A DNA stretch of 64,000 bases. Origin: Pseudomonas sp. 30_B. Its GTDB lineage: Bacteria; Pseudomonadota; Gammaproteobacteria; Pseudomonadales; Pseudomonadaceae. The notes beneath the pieces were generated by a model. The model saw only the letters and a program-made list of their open reading frames with translations. It was not told the DNA's origin and did not search any database. The stretch is from NCBI RefSeq assembly GCF_017491605.1, contig NZ_JAFGYY010000015.1, positions 62,001 through 126,000 on the forward strand. Direction: 5' to 3'. Made by a program: the position numbers and the translations under genes. Position 1 is the stretch's first letter. Each line of letters starts with the position of its first letter. Shown in pieces: positions 32,429 through 41,558 of this stretch.

Positions 32429-33787
32429 ATGCTTCTTCAATCACCCTGGACACCGCGCCTGGCGGAGATCGATGCGAGTGCCGCCGAGCGGCTGGTACGG
32501 GCACTGGCCGACGACATCATCGAGGGGCCACTGAAGGGCGGCGACCGCCTGCCTGCCCATCGCGATCTCGCCTGGCAGCTGGGGGTTGGCCTGGGCACGG
32601 TGACGAAGGCCTATGCCGCCCTCGAACGGCGTGGACTGGTTCGCAGCGTCAAGGGCCGGGGCATGTTCGTGGCGATCCGCCAGGCTCATGAGGACCGGGA
32701 GATCGATCTGTCCTCCAATGTGCCGCCGGCCATGCTGTCGGCACGCCTGCTGGCACGGACCCTGGCCGGCGTGGCGCGACAGATCGATGCCGATCATCTC
32801 AATCTCTACTCGCCACCCGCCGGACACCTGGAGCATCGGCGCCTGCTGGCGCGCTGGCTTGAAACACTCGGGGTCACGGTCGACCCGGCGAATCTGGCGC
32901 TGACCAGCAATGCCCGCCAGGCCATTGCGCTGGCTTTCGATCTCGCCTGCGGCCCCCATGGCGTGATCCTCACCGAGCGTGTCACCTATCCCGGCGCAAT
33001 CGCGCTGGCGCGGCGCAAGGGCTATCGGATGCAAGGCGTCGCGATCGACGCGGAAGGGATGTTGCCGGAGGCGCTCGCGGAGGCTCTGCAAGGCCTTGCT
33101 TCCACCGGCAACAGAGTGGTCTACCTCACTCCGACGCTGCACAACCCGACCACGGCAACCATGGGTGTGGCGCGCCGGCAGGCGATCGTCGAGGTCTGTC
33201 GCAGGGCGGGCGCCTGGATTATCGAGGATGGCGTCTACGCCCTGGGGCCACCCGTGGCGCCAACGCTTGCTGCGTTGGCTCCCGAGCGCGTCTTCCACGT
33301 CAACGGGCTGTCCAAGTCCATCGGCCCCGGACTCAGGATCGGTATGCTCACGCTGCCGGCGGAAATGACTGCCGCGGCGCAGGAACTCCTGCAGGACATC
33401 CCGATGGCGCCGTCGCCGCTGTCCTGTGCCGTGGTGGAGGAGTGGCTATCCAGCGGCGTCATCGCATCCATTCCGCAGGACCTGCGCCATGAGGCACGCC
33501 GCCGGTCGAGCCTGGCGGTTTCGCTGCTCGGCGCGGTCGGGTTCGTTGCGCATCCGGATGCCTATCACCTCTGGCTGCCGATGCCGCGCGCCGCTGCCGA
33601 TCGCCTGGCGGCAGCGGCCGCTGCGGTGGGCATCAGGGTGACGCCGCCCGAGTCGGTCATGGTCGACCGTAGCGACCCGGAGTCAGGCATTCGCCTTTGT
33701 CTGGGTGGCCCGTCCCTCGAAGACCTGACGCAAGGACTGACGCTTCTGGCCCGGCTGATGACGAGCCCCGCCGTCTCGCCCGCCTGA
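32429..33787 (+). CDS. MocR-type GntR/aminotransferase regulator
   Basis: A 452-residue regulator. Residues about 15-80 are a GntR winged HTH (LVRALADDIIEGPLKGGDRL, LGVGLGTVTKAYAALERRGL) and residues about 110-445 an aspartate-aminotransferase-fold domain with the PLP-lysine region FHVNGLSKSIGPGLRIGML. This is the MocR/PdxR architecture, in which PLP or a PLP-amino-acid adduct is sensed. It is divergent from the VOC-LysE-PhzF-DinB series, which includes an amino-acid exporter, consistent with control by an amino-acid-like effector. Confidence 0.85.
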   Translation: MLLQSPWTPRLAEIDASAAERLVRALADDIIEGPLKGGDRLPAHRDLAWQLGVGLGTVTKAYAALERRGLVRSVKGRGMFVAIRQAHEDREIDLSSNVPPAMLSARLLARTLAGVARQIDADHLNLYSPPAGHLEHRRLLARWLETLGVTVDPANLALTSNARQAIALAFDLACGPHGVILTERVTYPGAIALARRKGYRMQGVAIDAEGMLPEALAEALQGLASTGNRVVYLTPTLHNPTTATMGVARRQAIVEVCRRAGAWIIEDGVYALGPPVAPTLAALAPERVFHVNGLSKSIGPGLRIGMLTLPAEMTAAAQELLQDIPMAPSPLSCAVVEEWLSSGVIASIPQDLRHEARRRSSLAVSLLGAVGFVAHPDAYHLWLPMPRAAADRLAAAAAAVGIRVTPPESVMVDRSDPESGIRLCLGGPSLEDLTQGLTLLARLMTSPAVSPA

Positions 33788-33804
33788 AGCCCGGACGGCG
33801 GGTT

Positions 33805-35169
33805 TCACCCGCGCAGCAAATGCACCGCCAGCCCTGCCAGCGCACAGGCCACCAGTACCTGGATCACGCCGCGCTTGAAGCGGAACAGCGCCACCGCCGC
33901 CGCGATGGCGATCAGGGCCGAGGGCCAGTCGAAGCCGCCGCCGAAGCCGTTCGGCCAGAGCACGTGATAGCCGAAGAACAGCGCCAGGTTGAGGATCACA
34001 CCGACCACGGCGGCGGTGATGCCGGTCAGCGGCGCAGTGAACTTCAGCTCGTTGTGCGTCGACTCCACCAGCGGACCCCCGGCGAGGATGAACAGGAAGG
34101 ACGGCAGGAAGGTGAACCAGGTGACCAGGCTCGCGGCGATGGCGCCGGCGAGGAAGGGATGGTCCGCGCCGAACATCGGGTGCAGGTAGCCGCCGACGAA
34201 GCCGACGAAGGCCACCACCATGATCAGCGGCCCCGGCGTGGTTTCGCCCAGGGCCAGGCCGTCGATCATCTGCGTGGGCGACAGCCAGCCGTAATGACCG
34301 ACCGCACCCTGGTAGACATAGGGCAGCACCGCATAGGCGCCGCCGAAGGTGAGCAGGGCGGCCTTGGTGAAGAACCAGCCCATCTGCGTCAGCGTCCCGT
34401 TCCAGCCGAATGAGGCCGCGAGCAGCCCCATGGGCAGCAGCCAGAGCGCGGCGCCGACCAGCGCCAGGCGCAGCAGGTGGGACCAGCGGAAGCGCGCATG
34501 CTCGGGCGTGGGGGTGTCGTCGTCGATCAGCGCGGGGCCGTAGCTGGTCTTCGCCGCCCCATGGCCGCCGCCGATGACGAACTTGTCCGGCAGCAGCCGC
34601 CCGCCGAAGTAACCCAGGACCGCCGCCGCCAGCACGATGACCGGGAAGGGCACGTTGAGGGCGAAGATGGCGACGAACGAGGCCGCCGCGATGGCCCACA
34701 GCCAGGCGTTCTTCAGCGCCCGCGAGCCGATGCGGTGGGCCGCATGGACGACGATGGCAGTCACCGCAGGCTTGATGCCGTAGAAGATGCCCGCCACCAC
34801 CGGCACCTCGCCGAAGGCGATGTAGATCCACGACAGGCCGATCAGGATGAACAGCGACGGCAGCACGAACAGACCCCCGGCGATCACGCCGCCCCAGGTC
34901 CGGTGCATCAGCCAGCCGATGTAGGTGGCGAGCTGCTGGGCCTCCGGCCCCGGCAGCACCATGCAGTAGTTCAGGGCGTGGAGGAAGCGTCGCTCGCTGA
35001 TCCAGCGGCGGCGCTCCACCAGCTCCTGGTGCATGATCGCGATCTGTCCCGCCGGGCCGCCGAAGCTGATGAAGCCCAGCTTCAGCCAGAACAGGAAGGC
35101 CTCGAACAGGCCGATGGCGGCCACGGCCTCGGGCGCCTTCCCGGCGGTGGGTACGGTGGAGTCAGTCAT
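33805..35169 (-). CDS. chrA: Chromate efflux transporter ChrA
   Basis: A 454-residue bidomain CHR-family membrane protein. Each half starts with the family signature: FLFWLKLGFISFGGPAGQIA (about 25-45) and MGWFFTKAALLTFGGAYAVLP (about 265-285). The proton-driven family exports chromate. MVLPGPEAQQLATYIGW and GETTPGPLIMVVAFVG are the conserved PGP motifs of the two halves. Its start overlaps the chrB stop region by 8 bases, so the genes are translationally coupled. Confidence 0.95.
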   Translation of the reverse strand: MTDSTVPTAGKAPEAVAAIGLFEAFLFWLKLGFISFGGPAGQIAIMHQELVERRRWISERRFLHALNYCMVLPGPEAQQLATYIGWLMHRTWGGVIAGGLFVLPSLFILIGLSWIYIAFGEVPVVAGIFYGIKPAVTAIVVHAAHRIGSRALKNAWLWAIAAASFVAIFALNVPFPVIVLAAAVLGYFGGRLLPDKFVIGGGHGAAKTSYGPALIDDDTPTPEHARFRWSHLLRLALVGAALWLLPMGLLAASFGWNGTLTQMGWFFTKAALLTFGGAYAVLPYVYQGAVGHYGWLSPTQMIDGLALGETTPGPLIMVVAFVGFVGGYLHPMFGADHPFLAGAIAASLVTWFTFLPSFLFILAGGPLVESTHNELKFTAPLTGITAAVVGVILNLALFFGYHVLWPNGFGGGFDWPSALIAIAAAVALFRFKRGVIQVLVACALAGLAVHLLRG

Positions 35170-36103
35170 GGTTTTTCTCGTCGTTGGCGAAGGCGGTCAA
35201 AAGGCCGTTGAAGAGGCTGCCGGTTGCCTGCAGCAGTTGATCGTCATCGACGATGCTGTCGCGCAGGCCGGCCAGGACGCGCTCGATCCCCGAGGCTTCC
35301 GGCGGCGGGTTGCCACCGACATCCAGGTAGTGCACGACGGCGGCGATGCGCAGCAGGGCCAGGCTTTCCAGCTGGAAGCTGGCCAGCAGGGTCTCGAAGG
35401 TGACGCGCTGCCCGACATGGCTGAAGGCGGCGCCGTCGAAGTCGAAGCCCAGCGCGTCGGTCGGGCAGTCGTGAGGAGCATCGAGCCAGAGGATTTCTGC
35501 CGTGGGATCGATGAAGCGGCGAATCAGCCAGGCGCTGGCGAGGCGGTCGACCCAGGGACGCTTGCGCGTGGCCCAGCGGCGGCCCTGGAAGTCTGCGCGA
35601 GCCAGCGGCGCGATGGGGTCTTCATGGCTGCTCGGCTCGTCCGCGGAGAGGGCGCGGCTGATGGCGGTCTCCAGCGCCTGCAGGGCCGACTCGGTGAGCT
35701 GCCTGGCTTCACCGGGGAAAAAGTCGATGGCCGCCAGTTGGCCGAACGCCTTACGCAACTTGCGGACGTGCCGCGCCGTTTGCAGGGCGTTTTCACCTGT
35801 CAGTTCGCCCAGGCAGTTGGCGATGTCCTCGCGCAGCCGGGCGTACTCCTCTCCGCGGTCGAACAGCGCCATGAAGCGCTCTTCGGGCTCGCGGATGGAG
35901 AGCAGGTAGGCCGTGCCATCGATGGCGAGCACCTCGCGCTCGATGGCTTCGAGGGCTTCCCGGCCGGCGGCGTGGTCGGGCAACAGGTAGACGCCGTCGC
36001 GAAGCACTGCCGAGCCACAGGCCTTGAGTGCTCGCCAGGCGCGCATGCGCTCGGTTGCGTTGGCAGTGGGGAGACCGAGCACCAGGAGGAGCCAAGTGTT
36101 CAT
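35162..36103 (-). CDS. chrB: Chromate resistance regulator ChrB
   Basis: A 313-residue protein with the ChrB N-terminal domain (NTWLLLVLGLPTANATERMR, WRALKACGSAVLRDGVYLLP) and the C-terminal ChrB domain (KRPWVDRLASAWLIRRFIDP, GFDFDGAAFSHVGQRVTFET). ChrB is a chromate-sensing regulator of chrA in several proteobacteria. It is upstream of chrA in the same operon. The ATG abuts the palindromic operator at 36104-36138 with no ribosome-binding site, so the mRNA may be leaderless. Confidence 0.93.
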   Translation of the reverse strand: MNTWLLLVLGLPTANATERMRAWRALKACGSAVLRDGVYLLPDHAAGREALEAIEREVLAIDGTAYLLSIREPEERFMALFDRGEEYARLREDIANCLGELTGENALQTARHVRKLRKAFGQLAAIDFFPGEARQLTESALQALETAISRALSADEPSSHEDPIAPLARADFQGRRWATRKRPWVDRLASAWLIRRFIDPTAEILWLDAPHDCPTDALGFDFDGAAFSHVGQRVTFETLLASFQLESLALLRIAAVVHYLDVGGNPPPEASGIERVLAGLRDSIVDDDQLLQATGSLFNGLLTAFANDEKNHD

Positions 36104-36138
36104 GTAGAGTATTCAACTGATTTGGTTGATATCTCTAC
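36104..36138. promoter_or_regulatory. Palindromic operator directly before chrB
   Basis: A 35-base dyad with arms GTAGAGTATTCAAC and GTTGATATCTCTAC (11 of 14 paired) centred at 36121, ending right at the chrB ATG. It also covers AT-rich promoter-like sequence. It is a probable ChrB-binding site for autorepression relieved by chromate. Confidence 0.65.
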
Positions 36139-36226
36139 TATATTATGGCTTTGGCTGGACGGTAAGTAGGCGCGGCACCTGTTTCATCCTGCATCTGCCG
36201 CGCAACAGGGCAGACGCGCAGCCGGT

Positions 36227-36880
36227 CTAGCCGGCCGTGCGCCGCAGGACGACGTGCGTGGCCTTCTGCGAGGCGACGAATTCAACGCATTCATAGCCCA
36301 GCGCGCGCAGGTCGAGCCCTTCGAGCAGCGATTCTCCCCGGCCGAGCAGCACCGGCGAGATGGCCATGTGCAGTTCGTCGATGAGGCCCTCGCGCAGGTA
36401 TTGCCGGATCGTTTCCGCCCCGCCGCCGATGCGTACGTCCTTTTCGCCGGCGGCCTTGCGCGCACGGTCGAGCGCCTCGCGAATGCCCCCGGTGATGAAG
36501 TGGAAGGTGGTGCCGCCTTCCATCTCGATGGGAGGGCGCGGGTAGTGGGTCAGGACGAAGACCGGAACGTGATAGGGCGGGTTGTCGCCCCACCAGCCTT
36601 TCCAGTCGGTGTCCGCCCATTCCCCGCGAATGGGGCCGAACATGTTGCGTCCGAGAATCCAGGCGCCGACGTTGTGGAAACCTCGGGCGGCGAAGTCGTC
36701 GTCGACACCGGTGGTGCCTTCGTCGTTGCCGAACAAGGCCCGCTGGAAGGTGCGTGTCGGGACCAGCCACTGGTGCAGTTCCGTCCCGCCGATACCCAGT
36801 GGATTGTCGATGTCCTGATCAGGGCCGGCACCGTACCCGTCGAGCGAGACGGTGAAGCCCTCAACGCGAACCCGTGTCAT
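36227..36880 (-). CDS. Dihydrofolate-reductase-family protein (RibD C-terminal-like)
   Basis: A 217-residue protein of the DHFR/RibD_C superfamily: VEGFTVSLDGYGAGPDQ at the start, GAWILGRNMFGPIRGEW, and the NADPH-region DVRIGGGAETIRQYLREGLI with DELHMAISPVLLGRGESL. GGAGG precedes the ATG. Chromosomal relatives are mostly of unknown substrate, and this is not the housekeeping FolA. It is a single gene beside chrBA with its own spacing; no functional link is visible. Confidence 0.85.
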   Translation of the reverse strand: MTRVRVEGFTVSLDGYGAGPDQDIDNPLGIGGTELHQWLVPTRTFQRALFGNDEGTTGVDDDFAARGFHNVGAWILGRNMFGPIRGEWADTDWKGWWGDNPPYHVPVFVLTHYPRPPIEMEGGTTFHFITGGIREALDRARKAAGEKDVRIGGGAETIRQYLREGLIDELHMAISPVLLGRGESLLEGLDLRALGYECVEFVASQKATHVVLRRTAG

Positions 36881-37110
36881 GGTTTGCCTCCGTCTGGACG
36901 CTGGCGGTTGGTCGATGGGCGCCGGCGTTCGGTCATGTTCACTGATGGGACGGCTCGCGCGTCAGTGCTTCTACGGCGAGCCGTGTCGAGATCAGGACAA
37001 TGTAGCGGACGGCATGGCGGGGTGCTGTGTTCGCACCGATGCCCGGTTGCGAGAGTGGGTGGGAGCAGGGCGCCGCTGCACTGTGCAAACGTAGCGGCAC
37101 CCAGGGTGGA

Positions 37111-39231
37111 CTAGAAGCGGTAGTTCAGGCTGGCTTCGAGGGTCCGGGGGGCGCCGGGGGTGATCAGGTCCACCGAGCCGTGCGCGGAGACGTAGTAGTC
37201 ACGGTCGAAGACGTTCTTCAGGCGCAGCGCCATGTCCCAGTGCGGCACGCTGTAGAACAGGGCGGTATCGAAGGTGGTGTAGCTGGGCATCACCACGTTG
37301 TTGTCCAGCGAGGTGTAGCGGTCGTCGACGTAGTTGGCTCCGGCGGCGACGCGCCATTGCGGGTCGAGGGTCCGTACCAGCCAGAGGTTGGCGCTGTTGC
37401 GCGGTGTGAGCGACGGCACCTGGCCTTCGTTGGGAACGCCGTTGGTCTTGCTGTTGGACTTGGTGATTTCCGCGTCGAGGTAGGCATAGCCGGCATAGAC
37501 CTGCCAGTTGTCCGCCAACTGCCCGCTGATCGTGGCTTCGAAACCGTCGGTGCGTTGTTCGCCGGCCAGGATGGTCAGGTTCGGGTTCGCCGGGTCGGCA
37601 GTCTTCATGTTGGTGCGTTCCAGACGGAAGATCGCCGCGGTGATCGACAGGCGATTGTCCAGCAGGTCCCACTTGGTGCCGATCTCGTAGTTGGTGGTTT
37701 CCTCGGGTTCGAGGTTCTCGTTCGCCGGGCTGACCGCGAACACTTCGCCGGAGGGCTGATAGCTGCGGCTGACGGACACGTAGTAGGACTGGATCGGGTT
37801 CGGCTGGTAGACCAGGCCGGCGCGCGGGCTCCAGGTCTTGTCGGTGCGGTCGAGGTCGACGTTCTGCACGCGCTCGTCGTCATATTCCTGGCCGAAGATG
37901 TCGTAGCGCACGCCCAGCAATGCCTTCCACTGGTCATTCAGCGTGATCAGGTCCTGCACGTAGAGGCCAGTGGTGTTCTGCGAGTTGGTGCCCTTGGACG
38001 TCAGGTTGGCGGCGTGTTCCGGAACCGGGACCAGGCCATCGCCGAATACCGGGACCTGGGCCACGTTGTTCTGGCTGAACACCCGCTGGTGCTTGTCCTG
38101 GTAGCCCACTTCGACGCCGTACAGCAGGTTGTGCTCCATGCCGGCCAGTGCTTCGCGCTGCTTCAGCTCGGTCTGGTTGAACACGCCGTACTCGTCACGC
38201 GCCACGTTGCCGCGATTGAGCTTCACCAGCAGTTCGCCGTCCGGCGCGGTGACGAAGCGGGTCGGGCTGCTGTCGGCCAGGGTGTTGTTGCGGTCCAGGT
38301 CGTAGCGATAGAAGCGGGTGGTGTTGACCAGGCTGAGGTCGTCGTTGATCTGGTAGTTCAGCCCGGAGGTAAGCGAGAACACTTCGCTGCGGGCGTAGTC
38401 CTGGTCCGGATCGCCGGAGCCGAAGCGCTTGTCGCGGTCGACATCCACCGGGCGGTCGCCCAGGGCGGGGATGCCGAAGTCGATCAGCCGCTTGTCATAC
38501 AGGTAGCTGGCGCCGAGGTTCAGTTCCAGGTCGTCGGAGAGCCGGAAGTAGGCCGAGGGCGCGAGCGCCTTGCGGTCGATGTACCCATCGTCGCGATAGG
38601 TGTCGCTGTCCTCGAAGGCGCCCGTGACGCGATAGGCCTGGTTGGTCTGCGGGTCGGCCCAGCCGGTATCGAACTGCGTGCGACGCTCGCCCTCGCTGCC
38701 GACGCTCATGCCGATCTCGTGCTTGGGCGCGAAGCCCGGGGTCTTGGAGATGCTGTTGATCAGGCCGCCGGACGAGCCACGGCCATAGAGCACGGCGGCG
38801 GGGCCCTTGATGACCTCGACGCGCTCGATGTTGGATAGGTCGCGGAAATACAGGGCATCGTCCCGGATGCCGTCGATGTACATGTCGCCGATCGCGCTGA
38901 AGCCGCGGATGGTGACCTGGTCGCGTTGCCCGTCGCCATTGGAGAAGCCGACACCGGGGACGTTTTTCAGCACGTCTTCCATGGATCGGGCGCCTTGGTC
39001 CTTGATCACGCTTTCGGGCACGACGTTGACGGTCTGGGGGATGTCGCGCAGGGGCGCGTCGATCTTCAACGCACTTTTGCTATCGCCGGGGTTGTAGCTT
39101 TCCTGATCGTAGGCGCTGGTGACGGAGGTCGCCGGGAGGGCCAGGGTGTCCTGGGATTCAGCGTAAGCGGTGGGGAAGACCAGCAGGCCCAGCATCGAGA
39201 GGGATGCCGGGGCAACAGACTTTTTTGCCAT
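37111..39231 (-). CDS. TonB-dependent siderophore receptor
   Basis: A 706-residue outer-membrane receptor. It has a signal peptide (residues 1-24, ending AYA), a plug domain (about 55-160: RDIPQTVNVVPESVIKDQGA, VTIRGFSAIGDMYIDGIRDD, IERVEVIKGPAAVLYGRGS) and a 22-strand barrel ending in NYRF with C-terminal Phe. The motifs fit TIGR01783-type ferric-siderophore receptors of the Fiu/FiuA group. The likely ligand is a catecholate or hydroxamate xenosiderophore, which the sequence alone does not settle. No FecR/FecI genes are adjacent. An AT-rich Fur-like site lies upstream. Confidence 0.9.
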   Translation of the reverse strand: MAKKSVAPASLSMLGLLVFPTAYAESQDTLALPATSVTSAYDQESYNPGDSKSALKIDAPLRDIPQTVNVVPESVIKDQGARSMEDVLKNVPGVGFSNGDGQRDQVTIRGFSAIGDMYIDGIRDDALYFRDLSNIERVEVIKGPAAVLYGRGSSGGLINSISKTPGFAPKHEIGMSVGSEGERRTQFDTGWADPQTNQAYRVTGAFEDSDTYRDDGYIDRKALAPSAYFRLSDDLELNLGASYLYDKRLIDFGIPALGDRPVDVDRDKRFGSGDPDQDYARSEVFSLTSGLNYQINDDLSLVNTTRFYRYDLDRNNTLADSSPTRFVTAPDGELLVKLNRGNVARDEYGVFNQTELKQREALAGMEHNLLYGVEVGYQDKHQRVFSQNNVAQVPVFGDGLVPVPEHAANLTSKGTNSQNTTGLYVQDLITLNDQWKALLGVRYDIFGQEYDDERVQNVDLDRTDKTWSPRAGLVYQPNPIQSYYVSVSRSYQPSGEVFAVSPANENLEPEETTNYEIGTKWDLLDNRLSITAAIFRLERTNMKTADPANPNLTILAGEQRTDGFEATISGQLADNWQVYAGYAYLDAEITKSNSKTNGVPNEGQVPSLTPRNSANLWLVRTLDPQWRVAAGANYVDDRYTSLDNNVVMPSYTTFDTALFYSVPHWDMALRLKNVFDRDYYVSAHGSVDLITPGAPRTLEASLNYRF

Positions 39232-39262
39232 GGGGTACGACTCGTTGTTTTTGTGAAATTTA

Positions 39263-39290
39263 CAAATAGTAATTATTCGTAAATACGAAT
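39263..39290. promoter_or_regulatory. Candidate Fur box / dyad upstream of the siderophore receptor
   Basis: AT-rich sequence CAAATAGTAATTATTCGTA (39263-39281) overlaps a perfect ATTCGTA-AA-TACGAAT dyad (39275-39290), 32-60 bases before the receptor ATG. The match to the 19-base Fur consensus is only moderate. Confidence 0.45.
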
Positions 39291-39335
39291 CGTAAGTAAA
39301 TGCTAGCGTTTCGTTTTTATGGAGCGTCCCGTCTT

Positions 39336-39932
39336 CTAGACAAAGGGCGCAATGTTCTCCAGCGCGCGGCTGACATACAGCTCCTTCTCACCCACTGGCG
39401 CGGCATGGAACAGCACCCTTCTGGTAACCTCCACATCCGCCAGACGGGCAATGAACCAGGCCGCCAGGTATTGGGAGGAGAGGCAGCCACCCGCCGTCGC
39501 CACATTCCCCTTCGCGGTGAATGGCCGGTCGATGACCGCGATGCCCGCTTCCTCCACCCAGGGCTTGGTGACCAGGTCCGTGCAGGCGGGAACGCCGTCC
39601 AACTGCCCGAGCTTGGCCAGGATGAGCGTTCCCGAGCACTGTGCCCCCAGCAGTTGACGCGCAGGGTCGAACCGCAGCCGCGACATCAGCTCCGGGGTCG
39701 CGACCAGGTCTCGGGTTCGGATTCCACTGCCGATCAGCACGGCGTCCGCCTGGCACGCGTCCTCCAGGGAGGATTGCGCCTCCAGCACCAGCCCATTCAT
39801 CGAGCGCACCGTTTTCTCCGGGCTCGCGATCGATACGCGCCAGTCCGGGCGCTTCACGCGATTGAGCAGGTTGAAGGCGATCAGCGAATCCAGTTCGTTG
39901 AATCCGTCGAGGGTCAGGATAGCGATGTGCAT
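39336..39932 (-). CDS. DJ-1/PfpI-family protein
   Basis: A 198-residue single-domain GATase1-like protein: MHIAILTLDGFNELDSLIAF at the start, and a nucleophile elbow with Cys in LLGAQCSGTLILAKLG. It lacks the HTH found in the AraC-type relatives in this window. GGGAGA precedes the ATG. DJ-1/PfpI members include isonitrile hydratases, glyoxalases and chaperones; nothing here decides among them. Confidence 0.8.
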   Translation of the reverse strand: MHIAILTLDGFNELDSLIAFNLLNRVKRPDWRVSIASPEKTVRSMNGLVLEAQSSLEDACQADAVLIGSGIRTRDLVATPELMSRLRFDPARQLLGAQCSGTLILAKLGQLDGVPACTDLVTKPWVEEAGIAVIDRPFTAKGNVATAGGCLSSQYLAAWFIARLADVEVTRRVLFHAAPVGEKELYVSRALENIAPFV

Positions 39933-40225
39933 GGCGTTCTCCCGCGAGATCAGGGGACGTGCAGCTGGAATTCAGGCCAGCTATTCAGTGCAAGGTAATC
40001 CGTTGAGCATCGCGTCGATATCTCTCCGGCACCGCTTTGTATTCCATTGTGTCCGCGGGCGGCTCTGACATCCGGGGACATGGCAACAGCTCTTTTCGAC
40101 ACCCTGGAGATACCTCGACGGCCTTCAATAGGCCCCATCAGGACATCGTCGTACGCCACGGAGCACAACTCCTGGAGTGCCTTCGATCCTGTCCCGATTC
40201 CCCTTTACGCTCGAGGATCAATGCC

Positions 40226-40519
40226 ATGAAACAGCTTAAAACCTGCCTGACCGCCATCGCCTTTGTTCTTGCCGGTGCCGCCGTCCATGCGAATGCTGCC
40301 GAGAAAGGTTGCCCGGACGGCAACCTCTGCTTCCAGCTGGCCCCCCTGGCCGGCAAGACTGAAGCACCGCAACTGGCCGAAGAGGGCTTCAGCCGAACTC
40401 CCCTGGGCATGCAGCAGAACCCGGCGGCGCCGGTTCAGCAGACCCTGGCCGCGGACGGCTCCGGCAAGACCCCGCTGGGCAAGCAGCTGATGGGCCAGCA
40501 GGTGTCCGACGCAGCCTGA
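40226..40519 (+). CDS. Small secreted protein of unknown function
   Basis: A 97-residue protein with a clear Sec signal peptide (MKQLKTCLTAIAFVLAGAAV, cleaved near ANA-AE). The mature part has two cysteines (KGCPDGNLCFQL) and two related segments, RTPLGMQ and KTPLGKQ, joined by Gln/Ala/Pro-rich sequence. GAGGA lies 8 bases before this ATG, which supports it over longer frames. I do not recognise the family. It is probably periplasmic or extracellular. Confidence 0.65.
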   Translation: MKQLKTCLTAIAFVLAGAAVHANAAEKGCPDGNLCFQLAPLAGKTEAPQLAEEGFSRTPLGMQQNPAAPVQQTLAADGSGKTPLGKQLMGQQVSDAA

Positions 40520-40532
40520 CGTGATAAGGGGA

Positions 40533-40565
40533 GGGGATGGATCGCCGTGGCGGCTTTCCATCCCC
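40533..40565 (+). terminator. Possible terminator hairpin after the small secreted protein
   Basis: GGGGATGG and CCATCCCC arms around a loop that itself contains a GCCGTGGCGGC mini-stem, 13 bases after the stop codon. No T tract follows. Confidence 0.4.
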
Positions 40566-40653
40566 CAACCCGGCTAAGCACGTGCCAGCCCGCTACGTTC
40601 CCAACTCCGGCACGGGGCCAACCGCCCGCGGCAGCCCCGTGTCTGTTGCGGGC

Positions 40654-41445
40654 TCAGGCTGTATAGCGGCTCGCCGGAACGCTCGACGACAGGTTCGGCA
40701 TCAGCTTCTGCCGCGCGGCTTCATAGGCTGCCAGGTCGGCGATATCCGGCAGCGCCGGGATGGTGGCGAACTCGCCCAGGTCGAGCCCGACCAGCGCCGC
40801 GTCCACCATGTCTTCCGCCTTCATGACGATGGCGCTGGGCAACTGCTCCACGGGTTTGCCGGAAGCCGCCCAGAAATCGGTGGCCGTCGCACCGGGAAGG
40901 ACCACCTGGACCCGCACGTTGTGGTCCTTGAGCTCGCTGTGCAGCGACTGGCTGAGCGCGAGTACGAAGGCCTTGGAGGCGCCGTAGACGCCATTCAGGA
41001 CTTCCGGGGCGATGGCAACGATGGAGGCGATATTGATCAGGGTGCCGCCGCCGCGGGCGACGAAGCCCGGAATGGCCGCGTAGGTCAGGCGGGTCACGGC
41101 GTTCACGTTGAGGGTGATCAGGTCGTCCAGTTTGTCGATGTTCGATTCGAGCAGCGGGCGGGTGGCGCCGATGCCGGCGTTGTTGACCAGCAGGGTGATG
41201 CTGGCATCCGTCCGCAGGATCTCCTCCACTCGCGCCAGGTCCGCCTTGTCGCCCAGGTCGGCAACCACGACCTCGACGGAGCGTCCCGTCTCGTCGGTCA
41301 GGCGCTTGGCCAGGGTATTGAGCAACGCTGCGTTGCGGGCTACCAGAATCAGGTCGTAACCGCGGCGGCTGAGGCGGTCGGCGTAGATCGCGCCGATGCC
41401 GGAGGAAGCGCCGGTAATGAGTGCGGTACCCAGTTTCTTCGTCAT
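40654..41445 (-). CDS. Short-chain dehydrogenase/reductase (SDR)
   Basis: A 263-residue classical SDR. The cofactor motif is ALITGASSGIGAIYADRL (residues about 8-25), with NNAGIG (about 90) and a catalytic Ser/Tyr/Lys region containing INIASIVAIAPEVLNGVYGASKAF (YxxxK). GGAG lies 8 bases before the chosen internal ATG. It is divergent from an AraC-type regulator with an inverted repeat between them, so it is probably that regulator's target. Substrate unknown. Confidence 0.9.
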   Translation of the reverse strand: MTKKLGTALITGASSGIGAIYADRLSRRGYDLILVARNAALLNTLAKRLTDETGRSVEVVVADLGDKADLARVEEILRTDASITLLVNNAGIGATRPLLESNIDKLDDLITLNVNAVTRLTYAAIPGFVARGGGTLINIASIVAIAPEVLNGVYGASKAFVLALSQSLHSELKDHNVRVQVVLPGATATDFWAASGKPVEQLPSAIVMKAEDMVDAALVGLDLGEFATIPALPDIADLAAYEAARQKLMPNLSSSVPASRYTA

Positions 41446-41510
41446 GGCTGTCTCCAGTGGGAGGGGTGGTTGTGCTCCCTGTCTGGAAAACATCCTATTG
41501 CTTGTTGGGT

Positions 41511-41545
41511 TGTCCTGAATGACATATAAGACACTTTTCAGGACA
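41511..41545. promoter_or_regulatory. Inverted repeat operator between SDR and AraC-type genes
   Basis: Perfect 9-base arms TGTCCTGAA and TTCAGGACA separated by 17 AT-rich bases (containing GACATATAAGACAC), in the divergent promoter. Spacing and position suit a dimeric regulator such as the adjacent AraC-type protein. Confidence 0.6.
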
Positions 41546-41558
41546 TGGTGAATCCCCT

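Noticed and set aside
37027-38838. A 603-codon plus-strand frame inside the siderophore receptor gene
   Set aside because: Antisense shadow with Val/Gly/Ala/His-rich composition; the receptor on the other strand has full family signatures.
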